From: Diplonema japonicum
Taxonomy: Eukaryota; Euglenozoa; Diplonemea; Diplonemida; Diplonemidae
Length of the DNA: 64,000 nucleotides
NCBI GenBank assembly: GCA_964019335.1
Contig: OZ025692.1
Location: forward strand, 7,501-71,500
Direction: 5' to 3'
A program made the position numbers and the translations under genes. The notes beneath the pieces were generated by a model that had not been told where the DNA came from, did no database searches, and was given only the letters and a program-made list of their open reading frames with translations. This document shows positions 42,501 to 54,500 of this stretch, piece by piece. Within the stretch, counting starts at the first letter, position 1. Each line of letters begins with the position of its first letter.

Positions 42501-45500
42501 AGTCGAACCAACGAATTGCATTTGCATGCCAGAAGCAAGCCCCGACCCAGTCAGTGCGTGGACAGTCATGTCTCCATACGGGAACTCAAGGTTCCAACTC
42601 CCATCCAGGAGCGTTAAGTTCACAGACACGATTTCAATATGCCAGTCGACCAAAAACTGCCAGTTGGAAGAGTACTCTGACAAGCACACCTTTTGTGTGT
42701 CAGACCATGGTGCATCGAAGCCCGTCATGTACTGGTCCAGCTCAGCCACTGCGGAGGTCGAACTGTCTGTTATCACCAGCGAAGTGGCGAAACCAGGCTT
42801 GCTGAGACTCTCCCCCGTCCCGGCAGTGAGGCCTGTACTTGGCTCCGGAAGCCCACGAACCCCGCAGTCTTGAAACACCCCAGCGCGTTCCCAGTCATAC
42901 AAGCCATGTCCTGTAAAGCTGATATTGGCAGCGTACCCCTTGTAGACACGAAGGGTCGCGTTTTGTGACTGAAGCCTAAACTCATCAGCACGTTCATCTG
43001 GGTATGTGGTAACCGGTAGCAGAGGGCCATCGAGCGAGGACGCCCAATTCACAACAATCAGAATATCAACCCGTAGCTGTGTCTCTACAAATGTGGCATC
43101 GGCATCAGCATACAATGCCAGACACGCCTTAAGATCTCGCCTGTGTCTCAGCGTGTGAGTTTGGGGTAGATAGAACCTCCCTGTCCTCCCACCGCCACTT
43201 CCTGTTGTGTCCTCGCCTATTGTCACATTGTAGACGTCCGTTAAGTTCAGCCCTTCTGCCCGCTCATCAGGACCCTGCTCTGTGCAATCGTAAAGGAACT
43301 TTATACGCATCCCCTCAACAAGGCCCACACCCTCTACTGGAATGTAGCCTGCCGTCCCGTAGTATGTCTCGAACCGCCTCTTGCCATCAACGAAGTCAAG
43401 GCTCACGATTTGCACATAGAGATCTGTCAGGAACATGAAATTGCTGCCGCTTGGTACCCTCGACAGGCACATGATGCTCCTCAAAGGTGCCGAGGCAGAG
43501 AATTGCGATCCTAGCAGCAAAGCCTTTGCAGTGCTTTTCACAGGCTGGGGTTGCGTAGTAACGTTCTGCAAAGTCATTGGTGCGTGCCAACCCGTGATTG
43601 GCGCTTCGGCCGAGCATCCACGTCCCACCTGCGACGGGTTCTCTGTCTGCAGCGAAATACGGTACCCATCTTCCAGGTTGAGACCTTGGAAACTGAGCCA
43701 AGTGTCGATGCCACGGTAGACGTACACTGTCCCGAGGGGACCTACTGTGATGTTGTTGACTGTTGCGTACTCAAGAATTGTCTCCAAAGTGATTGAATGC
43801 GTCTCAGTGACGGAATGCGTTTCAGAAAAGGTCTCCGTTGCAGTCGGCAGCGAAATTGATACTGTGAAGGTCTCAGTCGCGGTAGGTAGCGTCAGCGTGA
43901 ACGTCTGCGACAGCGTAAGAGACAGCGATTCCGTCGCAGAAGGAAGCGAAACAGATATAGTGAATGTTTCAGTGGCAGTAGGGAGGGTCAACGAAATGGT
44001 CTCTGTCTGACTTAAGGAGATGGTTTCCGAAAATGTGGGCAGTGTCAGTGAAATGGTCATTGTCAACGTTAAAGAAAAAGATTCTGTTGCAGTGGGAAGG
44101 GTGATACTCATTGTTTCTGTTGCCGTAGGGAGTGAAAGTGAGATTGTTTCCGTTGAAGTGGGCAAGGTTAACGTCTCAGTAGCTGTTGCAGTGGGAAGGG
44201 TCAAAGTGAATGTTACTGTTGCTGTGGGAAGCGTCAGCGTGAAAGTCTCTGTTGCGGTTGGAAGGGTGAGGGTAACAGTTTCTGTTGCAGTGGGCAATGT
44301 TAGCGTCAGGGTCTCGGTGCTTGTGGGGAGAGTCAGTGTGAAGGTCTCTGTCCCCGTTGGAAGAGTCAAAGTGAAAGTTTCTGTCGCTGTTGGGAGTGTC
44401 AAGGTGAAGGTTTCCGTCCCTGTTGGGAGGGAGAGGGTTACCGTATCTGTCGCAGTCGGGAGAGTCAGTGTAACGGTCTCCGTTGCCGTTGGCAAGGTCA
44501 GCGTGTGTGTCTCTGTCCCCGTTGGCAGTGTCAAGGTGAATGTCTCTGTCGCTGTTGGAAGCGTCAACGTGAACGTCTCAGTCCCTGTTGGGAGGGAGAG
44601 CGTCACAGTCTCCGTAGCAGTGGGAAGAGTCAGGGTTTCAGTCGCGGTGGATGTGGGAAGGGTCAGTGTAAAGGTCTCTGTCCCCGTTGGCAGTGTCAAG
44701 GTGAATGTCACTGTCGCTGTTGGAAGCGTCAGCGTGATAGTTTCAGTCCCTGTTGGGAGAGACAGAGTCACGGTTTCGGTCGCAGTGGGTAACGTCAGTG
44801 TCTCAGTCACAGTCGATGTTGGGAGGGTGAGTGTCGACGTTTCCGTAGCAGTAGGGAGGGTGAGGGTGAGAGTCTCTGTTCCAGTCGGAAGCGTAAACGT
44901 CACTGTCTCAGTCCCTGTTGGAAGCGTGAAAGTTTCTGTCACTGTGGCTGTTGGGAGTGTGACGGTTTCCGTTGCAGTCGCTGTAGGCAGTGTGAGTGTG
45001 AAGGTCTCTGTCCCTGTTGGGAGAGTCAGAGTGAGAGTCTCTGTCCTTGTTGGGAGGGTCAAACTGACAGTTTCAGTTCCTGTTGGAAGTGTCAGCGTAA
45101 CAGTCTCAGTAGAGGTAGGCAGTGTCAGAGTTTCAGTCGCTGTTGCAGTTGGAAGTGTGAGAGTGAGGGTCTCTGTAGCTGTCGGGAGAGTGAGCGATAT
45201 CGTCTCCGTCCCTGTCGGTAGAGTCAGAGTCACTGTCTCCGTTGCAGTGGGCAGTGTAAGCGTTTCTGTTGCAGTGGAGGTTGGAAGAGTGAGTGTCAAC
45301 GTAGCTGTAGCTGTCGGTAGAGTGAGAGTGAGTGTTTCAGTCTGAGTTGGCAACGTAAGTGTTTGTGTTTCAGTCCCTGTTGGGAGTGTGAATGTCACTG
45401 TCTCAGTTGCAGTTGGTAACGTCACTGTCTCCGTGGCTGTCGAAGTCGGGAGTGTGAGTGTGAGGGTCTCTGTGGCTGTTGGCAGTGTCAAGGTGAAGGT

Positions 45501-48500
45501 CTCTGTCCCAGTGGGAAGAGTGAAAGTAATAGTTTGAGTGCCAGTGGGGAGAGTGAAGGTCACTGTTGCTGTTGAGGTCGGAAGAGTCAAGGTTTCCGTC
45601 ACCGTTGCAGTGGGAAGGGTTAGTGTCAGTGTTTCCGTCGCCGTTGGCAATGTAAGTGTGAAAGTCTCCGTCCCTGTCGGTAGAGTCAGAGTCACTGTCT
45701 CCGTTGCAGTGGGCAGTGTGAGTGTTTCTGTTGCAGTGGAGGTTGGAAGAGTGAGTGTCAACGTGGCTGTAGCTGTCGGTAGGGTGAGAGTGAGTGTTTC
45801 AGTCTGAGTTGGCAACGTAAGTGTTTGTGTTTCAGTCCCTGTTGGGAGTGTGAATGTCACTGTCTCAGTTGCAGTTGGTAACGTCACTGTCTCCGTGGCT
45901 GTCGAAGTTGGGAGTGTGAGTGTGAGGGTCGCAGTAGCTGTCGGAAGCGTCAAAGTGACGGTCTCTGTCCTAGTGGGAAGAGTGAATGTAATAGTTTGAG
46001 TGCCAGTGGGGAGAGTGAAGGTCACTGTTGCTGTTGAGGTCGGAAGAGTTAAGGTTTCCGTCACCGTTGCAGTGGGAAGGGTTAGTGTCAGTGTTTCCGT
46101 CACCGTTGGCAATGTAAGTGTGAAAGTCTCCGTTCCAGTTGGAAGCGTGAAGGTCAGTGTCTCGGTGCCTGTGGGGAGCGAGACAGTCTCTGTTGCTGTG
46201 CTTGTCGGTAGTGTGAGTGTCAGAGTTTCAGTGGAGGTTGGAAGCGTGAGTGTAGACGTCTCCGTTGCCGTTGGTAACGACAAGGTAAGAGTCTCTGTCC
46301 CTGTAGGGAGAGTGAAGGTCACGGTCTCAGTTGCCGTTGGTAACGTCAACGTTTCGGTTTCCGTTGCAGTAGGAAGGGTCAGTGTCTCAGTTTCCGTTGC
46401 GGTTGGGAGAGTGAGTGTCAAGGTCTCCGTTCCGGTTGGCAGTGTCAGTGTCACTGTCTCTGTCCCTGTTGGAAGGGTAAATGTTGTTGTCTCTGTAGCA
46501 GTTGGCAGGGTCAACGTCTCAGTTGCGGTGCCTGTGGGGAGGGTGAGGGTTAACGTCTCCGTTCCTGTTGGCAACGTCAGTGTGAACGTCTCTGTTCTCG
46601 TGGGGAGGGTGAATGTCACAGTCTCTGTCGCTGTCGGGAGTGTGAGAGTCTCTGTCACAGTGCTTGTTGGCAACGTCAATGTGATTGTTGATGTGGATGT
46701 CGGGAGGGTGAGAGTGAGTGTCGCTGTACTTGTTGGCAGCGACAATGTAACTGTCTCTGTAGCAGTGGGGAGGGTGAAGGTCTCAGACTCTGTCTCTGTT
46801 GGAAGAGTCATCGTCTCTGTTGCTGTTGCTGTCGGCAGGGAAAGGGTAAGCGTTTCCGTTGAAGTCGGAAGTGATAGGGTTATTGTTTCGGTCCTAGTTG
46901 GTAGGGAGAATGTTAGTGTCTCAGTGCCGGTGTGCAAAGTAAAGGTCACTGTCTCAGTTGCAGTTGGGAGGGTTATTGTCTCAGTAGCTGTTGTTGTGGG
47001 CAGTGTGAGAGTGACGGTTTCTGTTGATGTTGGAAGCGTCAGAGTGAGTGTTTCCGTTCCCGTCGGCAGAGATAGCGTTAGTGTTTCGGTTCCTGTTGGC
47101 AACGTGAACGTTACCGTTGCGGTTGCTGTTGGGAGTGTTAACGTTGTAGTGGCCGTAGCTGTGGGAAGTGTGACTGTTTCTGTTTCTGTGCGTGTTGGGA
47201 GCGTAAAGGTAGTAGTCTCAGTTCCTGTTGGAAGGGTGAAAGTCACCGTTGCCGTAGCTGTTGGAAGCGTAAGCGTCAATGTTTCTGTGGATGTAGGAAG
47301 GGTTAGCGTCAATGTTTCTGTTGCTGTCGGAAGCGTAAGTGACAGAGTCTCAGTGGCGGTTGGAAGGGTCAGAGTCAGAGTTTGAGTGCCAGTGGGGAGA
47401 GTGAAGGTCACTGTTGCTGTTGAGGTCGGAAGAGTCAAGGTTTCCGTCACCGTTGCAGTGGGAAGGGTTAGTGTCAGTGTTTCCGTCGCTGTTGGCAATG
47501 TAAGTGTGAAAGTCTCCGTTCCAGTTCGGAGAGTGAAGGTCAGTGTCTCGGTGCCTGTGGGGAGCGAGACAGTCTCTGTTGCTGTGCTTGTCGGTAGTGT
47601 GAGTGTCAGAGTTTCAGTGGAGGTTGGAAGCGTGAGTGTAGACGTCTCCGTTGCCGTTGGTAACGACAAGGTAAGAGTCTCTGTCCCCGTAGGGAGAGTG
47701 AAGGTCACTGTCTCAGTTGCCGTTGGTAAAGTAAAAGTAATCGTCTCTGTTGCTGAGGGCAGGGTCAAGGTTAGCGATTCAGTTGTAGTTGGGAGCGTAT
47801 AGGTCAAAGTCTCGGTTGCAGTCGGTAGCGTAAAGGTTGCTGTCTCTGTCCCTGTTGGCAACGAAAAGGTAATGGTTTCCGTAACAGTGGGCAATGTGAG
47901 TGATTCCGTTGCAGTGGCTGTCGGCAGTGTAATCGTGAGGGTGTCAGTAGAAGTCGGTAGTGAGATTGTCAATGTTTCTGTGCGGGTCGGCAATGTAAAG
48001 GTTACACTTTCAGTTCCTGTTGGAAGCGTGAAGGTGTTTGATTCAGTGCTTGTCGGTAGTGTCAGTGTCTCAGTCGCTGTTGCAGTTGGCAGCGACAAGG
48101 TAAGTGTCTCTGTCCCTGTTGGCAAAGTCAGCGTGAAAGTCTCCGTCCCTGTCGGTAGAGTCAGAGTCACTGTCTCCGTTGCAGTGGGCAGTGTAAGTGT
48201 TTCTGTTGCAGTGGAGGTTGGAAGAGTGAGTGTCAACGTAGCTGTAGCTGTCGGTAGAGTGAGAGTGAGTGTTTCAGTCTGAGTTGGCAACGTAAGTGTT
48301 TGTGTTTCAGTCCCTGTTGGGAGTGTGAATGTCACTGTCTCAGTTGCAGTTGGTAACGTCACTGTCTCCGTGGCTGTCGAAGTCGGGAGTGTGAGTGTGA
48401 GGGTCGCAGTAGCTGTCGGAAGCGTCAAAGTGACGGTCTCTGTCCTAGTGGGAAGAGTGAATGTAATGGTTTGAGTGCCAGTGGGGAGAGTGAAAGTCAC

Positions 48501-51500
48501 TGTTTGTGTTGCAGTCGGGAGTGTGATTGTCTCAGTTGCGGTGCCAGTCGGCAGTGTAAAGGTGAGCGTCCCTGTTCTTGTCGGAAGAGTAAAGGTTATT
48601 GTTTCCGTGCTTGTAGGAAGAGTGACCGTTACAGTTTCTGTCGCTGTTGGAAGCGTCAACGTAGCTGTTGAAGTTGCTGTTGGGAGTGTTAAAGTGAGTG
48701 TTGCAGTCGATGTTGGGAGCGTTGATGTAACAGTCTCCGTTCCTGTCGGGAGTGTTAATGTCATTGTCTCTGTTCCAGTGGGGAGGGTGAGGGTCTCAGT
48801 TGCGGTAGTTGTGGGAAGTGTGAGGGTGAGGGTCTCTGTTCCCGTTGGAAGTGTTTGCGTTATGGTCTCCGTCCCTGTCGGCAGGGTGAAGGTCACTGTC
48901 TCTGTCTCTGTTGGGAGTGTCACTGTCTCTGTTGCTGTGACGGTTGGTAGGGTCAATGTCAGAGTCTCTGTTGCTGTGCTTGTTGGAAGCGTGAAGGTCA
49001 CTGTCTCGGTCGCGGTGGCCGTTGGAAGCGTGACCGTCAGGGTTGCCGTCCCCGTCGGGAGTGTAAGTGTTTGAGTCACTGTTGAAGTCGGCAGTGATAG
49101 TGTGAGAGACTCCGTCCCCGTTGGCAACGTCAATGTAAATGTTTCTGTGCCGGTTGGTAAAGAGAAGGTAACTGTCTCAGTCGCAGTCGGGAGTGTTAGA
49201 GTTTCAGTTAAGGTGCTTGTAGGCAAAGATAACGTGAGTGTTGCGGTGGTAGTAGGCAGTGTCAGCGTGAGAGTTTCTGTACTAGTAGGCAGCGTAAGTG
49301 TCACTGTGTCAGTTGCAGTCGCAAGTGTCAACGTCTGTGTCATTGTTGCAGTTGGAAGCGTCAAAGTTTCTGTTGCAGTAACGGTCGGTAGCGTGAGGGT
49401 AAATGTTTCTGTACCTGTCGGAAGCGTGAACGTTATTGTTTCGGTTGCAGTGGGAAGAGTGAAGGTGGATGTTTCAGTTACAGTAGGAAGGGTCAATGTC
49501 TCAGTCGCAGTGGACGTGGGAAGCGTTAATGTCACTGTTTCTGTTGATGTTGGCAACGATATTGTTAGAGTCTCGGTCTTTGTCGGAAGGGTGATTGTTT
49601 CAGTTGCCGTGCCCGTTGGAAGGGTGAAAGTCACTGTTTCAGTGATCGTCGGTAGAGTGACAGTGATTGTCGACGTCGTAGTTGGGAGTGTTAACGTTAG
49701 ACTTTCAGTTTGCGTAGGGAGAGTTAGGGTCAGAGTAGCCGTTCCTGTCGGCAACGTAAGTGTTTGTGTTTCAGTCCCTGTTGGGAGTGTGAATGTCACT
49801 GTCTCAGTTGCAGTTGGTAACGTCACTGTCTCCGTGGCTGTCGAAGTCGGGAGTGTGAGTGTGAGGGTCTCTGTGGCTGTTGGCAGTGTCAAGGTGAAGG
49901 TCTCTGTCCCAGTGGGAAGAGTGAATGTAATAGTTTGAGTGCCAGTGGGGAGAGTGAAGGTCACTGTTGCTGTTGAGGTCGGAAGAGTTAAGGTTTCCGT
50001 CACCGTTGCAGTGGGAAGGGTTAGTGTCAGTGTTTCCGTCACCGTTGGCAATGTAAGTGTGAAAGTCTCCGTTCCAGTTGGAAGCGTGAAGGTCAGTGTC
50101 TCGGTGCCTGTGGGGAGCGAGACAGTCTCTGTTGCTGTGCTTGTCGGTAGTGTGAGTGTCAGAGTTTCAGTGGAGGTTGGAAGCGTGAGTGTAGACGTCT
50201 CCGTTGCCGTTGGTAACGACAAGGTAAGAGTCTCTGTCCCTGTAGGGAGAGTGAAGGTCACGGTCTCAGTTGCCGTTGGTAACGTCAACGTTTCGGTTTC
50301 CGTTGCAGTAGGAAGGGTCAGTGTCTCAGTTTCCGTTGCGGTTGGGAGAGTGAGTGTCAAGGTCTCCGTTCCGGTTGGCAGTGTCAGTGTCACTGTCTCT
50401 GTCCCTGTTGGAAGGGTAAATGTTGTTGTCTCTGTAGCAGTTGGCAGGGTCAACGTCTCAGTTGCGGTGCCTGTGGGGAGGGTGAGGGTTAACGTCTCCG
50501 TTCCTGTTGGCAACGTCAGTGTGAACGTCTCTGTTCTCGTGGGGAGGGTGAATGTCACAGTCTCTGTCGCTGTCGGGAGTGTGAGAGTCTCTGTCACAGT
50601 GCTTGTTGGCAACGTCAATGTGATCGTTGATGTGGATGTCGGGAGGGTGAGAGTGAGTGTCTCCGTTCCCGTCGGGAGTGTTAATGTCATTGTCTCTGTT
50701 TCAGTGGGGAGGGTGAGGGTCTCAGTTGCGGTAGTTGTGGGAAGTGTGAGGGTGAGGGTCTCTGTTCCCGTTGGAAGTGTTTGCGTTATGGTCTCCGTCC
50801 CTGTCGGCAGGGTGAAGGTCACTGTCTCTGTCTCTGTTGGGAGTGTCACTGTCTCTGTTGCTGTGACGGTTGGTAGGGTCAATGTCAGAGTCTCTGTTGC
50901 TGTGCTTGTTGGAAGCGTGAAGGTCACTGTCTCGGTCGCGGTGGCCGTTGGAAGCGTGACCGTCAGGGTTGCCGTCCCCGTCGGGAGTGTAAGTGTTTGA
51001 GTCACTGTTGAAGTCAGCAGTGATAGTGTGAGAGACTCCGTCCCCGTTTGCAACGTCAATGTAAATGTTTCTGTGCCGGTTGGTAAAGAGAAGGTAACTG
51101 TCTCAGTCGCAGTCGGGAGTGTAATTGTGAACGTCGCTGTCCCTGTTGGGAGCGTAAGCGTCAAGGTTTCTGTTGCAGTGGGCAATGTCAGTGTCAGAGT
51201 CTCAGTGCTTGTAGGGAGTGTCAGTGTGAAAGTTTCTGTTGCAGTTGGAAGTGTCAACGTGAAGGTCGTTGTCGCTGTCGGAAGTGTCAACGTGATCGTC
51301 TCAGTCCCTGTAGGGAGGGTCAGCGTCACTGTCTCCGTAGCAGTGGGCAATGTCAGTGTCTCCGTCGTAGTCGCTGTTGGGAGGGTCATAGTGAAAGTTG
51401 CTGTCCTTGTTGGCAGTGTGAGTGTGAAGGTCTCTGTCCCTGTTGGGAGAGTCAGAGTGAGAGTCTCTGTCCTTGTTGGGAGGGTCAAACTGACAGTTTC

Positions 51501-54500
51501 AGTTCCTGTTGGAAGTGTCAGCGTAACAGTCTCAGTAGAGGTAGGCAGTGTCAGAGTTTCAGTCGCTGTTGCAGTTGGAAGTGTGAGAGTGAGGGTCTCT
51601 GTAGCTGTCGGGAGAGTGAGCGATATCGTCTCTGTGCCAGTCGGTAGAGTCAGAGTCACTGTCTCCGTTGCAGTGGGCAGTGTAAGCGTTTCTGTTGCAG
51701 TGGAGGTTGGAAGAGTGAGTGTCAACGTAGCTGTAGCTGTCGGTAGAGTGAGAGTGAGTGTTTCAGTCTGAGTTGGCAACGTAAGTGTTTGTGTTTCAGT
51801 CCCTGTTGGGAGTGTGAATGTCACTGTCTCAGTTGCAGTTGGTAACGTCACTGTCTCCGTGGCTGTCGAAGTCGGGAGTGTGAGTGTGAGGGTCTCTGTG
51901 GCTGTTGGCAGTGTCAAGGTGAAGGTCTCTGTCCCAGTAAGCAATGTGAATGTAGTAGTTTCCGTTACAGTCGGCAACGTCAGCGTCTCAGTGACGGTAG
52001 CAGAAGGGAGAGTAAGGGTAAAGGTGTCTGTTATTGTCGGGAGTGTCAGTGTCTGTGTCTCGGTATTTGTTGGCAACGTTTCAGTTACAGTCTCTGTGTA
52101 GCTTGGTAGTGTGAGTGTCAAGGTGTCAGTTTTCGATGGTACCGTGAGAGACACAGTTTGGGTAGTTGTAGGCAGCGTTACAGTCTCACTCATAGTACTG
52201 GTGGGCATGGTGAGTGTCCACGATGACGTCTCAGTGGGCAGAGAGAGAGACATGGTAACTGTCGCCGAGGGCAACGTCAGCGTTTCTGTGACAGTTCCAG
52301 TTGCAAGGGTGACAGTGCTTGTTAATGTCGTAGTGGGCAAGGTCACAGTTGAAGTCTCAGTCAGCGTCGGTAGCGAAAGAGTTTTCGTCTCTGTTGAGGT
52401 GGGTAGCGACAGCGACACAGTTTCAGTCGCGCTTGGAAGTGAAAGGGTCAGTGTCACGGTGCCTGTAGGCAGCGTTATAGTCGCTGTTGCAGTAGCAGAA
52501 GGAAGCGACACAGTAGCCGACACAGTTGCTGTAGGCAGTGTGTATGTCGCAGTTTCAGTGGCCGTGGGAAACGTAACAGAAAATGTAGATGTCCCCGTGG
52601 GCAATGTCATGGTTACTGTCTCGGTGGCAGTGGGAAGTGTCAAGGATGCACTTTCCGTCCCCGTGGGGAGCGAGAGAGTTTGTGTCATTGTAGCTGTGGG
52701 CAATGTCAGTGACATTGTCTCTGTTGCAGTGGGAAGGGTGAATGTTGAGGTTTCTGTAGAAGTAGGCAATGTCATAGACTCTGTGGTTGTTGCTGTGGGA
52801 AGCGTCAGCGTGAAAGTCTCTGTTGCGGTTGGAAGGGTGAGGGTAACAGTTTCTGTTGCAGTGGGCAATGTTAGCGTCAGGGTCTCGGTGCTTGTGGGGA
52901 GAGTCAGTGTGAAGGTCTCTGTCCCCGTTGGAAGAGTCGAAGTGAAAGTTTCTGTCGCTGTTGGGAGGGAGAGGGTTACCGTATCTGTCGCAGTCGGGAG
53001 AGTCAGTGTAACGGTCTCTGTTGCCGTCGGCAAGGTCAGCGTGTGTGTCTCTGTCCCCGTTGGCAGTGTCAAGGTGAATGTCTCTGTCGCTGTAGGAAAT
53101 GTCAACGTAATCGTTTCAGTCCTTGTTGGGAGGGAGAGCGTAACGGTCTCCGTAGCAGTGGGAAGAGTCAGGGTTTCAGTCGCGGTGGATGTGGGAAGGG
53201 TCACTGTGAAGGTCTCTGTCCCTGTTCGGAGTGTGAGGGTGAAGGTTTCTGTAACCGTTGGAAGAGATATCGTAAACGTCTCTGTCCTTGTTGGAAGAGT
53301 GATTGTTTCTGTCTCTGTGGCAGTGGGGAATGAGATCGTCATCGTGAAAGACTCCGTCCTCGTCGGAATAGTGATTGTTTCTGTCCCAGTTGCAGTGGAG
53401 GTTGGAAGAGTGAGTGTCAACGTAGCTGTAGCTGTCGGTAGGGTGAGAGTGAGTGTTTCAGTCTGAGTTGGCAACGTAAGTGTTTGTGTTTCAGTCCCTG
53501 TTGGGAGTGTGAATGTCACTGTCTCAGTTGCAGTTGGTAACGTCACTGTCTCCGTGGCTGTCGAAGTCGGGAGTGTGAGTGTGAGGGTCTCTGTGGCTGT
53601 TGGCAGTGTCAAGGTGAAGGTCTCTGTCCCAGTGGGAAGAGTGAATGTAATAGTTTGAGTGCCAGTGGGGAGAGTGAAGGTCACTGTTGCTGTTGAGGTC
53701 GGAAGAGTTAAGGTTTCCGTCACCGTTGCAGTGGGAAGGGTTAGTGTCAGTGTTTCCGTCACCGTTGGCAATGTAAGTGTGAAAGTCTCCGTTCCAGTTG
53801 GAAGCGTGAAGGTCAGTGTCTCGGTGCCTGTGGGGAGCGAGACAGTCTCTGTTGCTGTGCTTGTCGGTAGTGTGAGTGTCAGAGTTTCAGTGGAGGTTGG
53901 AAGCGTGAGTGTAGACGTCTCCGTTGCCGTTGGTAACGACAAGGTAAGAGTCTCTGTCCCTGTAGGGAGAGTGAAGGTCACGGTCTCAGTTGCCGTTGGT
54001 AACGTCAACGTTTCGGTTTCCGTTGCAGTAGGAAGGGTCAGTGTCTCAGTTTCCGTTGCGGTTGGGAGAGTGAGTGTCAAGGTCTCCGTTCCGGTTGGCA
54101 GTGTCAGTGTCACTGTCTCTGTCCCTGTTGGAAGGGTAAATGTTGTTGTCTCTGTAGCAGTTGGCAGGGTCAACGTCTCAGTTGCGGTGCCTGTGGGGAG
54201 GGTGAGGGTTAACGTCTCCGTTCCTGTTGGCAACGTCAGTGTGAACGTCTCTGTTCTCGTGGGGAGGGTGAATGTCACAGTCTCTGTCGCTGTCGGGAGT
54301 GTGAGAGTCTCTGTCACAGTGCTTGTTGGCAACGTCAATGTGATCGTTGATGTGGATGTCGGGAGGGTGAGAGTGAGTGTCGCTGTACTTGTTGGCAGCG
54401 ACAATGTAACTGTCTCTGTCCTCGTGGGGAGGGTGAAGGTCTCAGACTCTGTTTCTGTTGGAAGAGTCATCGTCTCTGTTGCTGTTGCTGTCGGCAGGGA

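Larger units (their letters stand above)
23606..43787 (-). other. Array of ~25 paired extracellular modules (~270 aa per pair)
   Basis: Residues about 3677-10404 repeat a two-part module about 25 times, counted by the motif GMQIKF and its variants followed by Cys. The first half typically reads VYKG...TLxVxGxGL, HRVSFQE.C, then LCLSEY.SGxDFSID and a VVEL segment. The second half reads VPYGATS.H.L.GTGL, GMQIKF...C, TPxNVT, then QTYRH...LKVCLSVWP.P and FFDTGL. The paired Cys, the GxGL turn and the alternating hydrophobic pattern suggest linked beta-sandwich (Ig-like, IPT-like) domains with one disulfide each. N-glycosylation sequons (NVT, NLT, NIT) recur at the same place in many copies. Similarity between copies is moderate, so this array is much older than the Thr-repeat homogenisation. 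I know of no named family for this exact pair. Confidence 0.8.
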
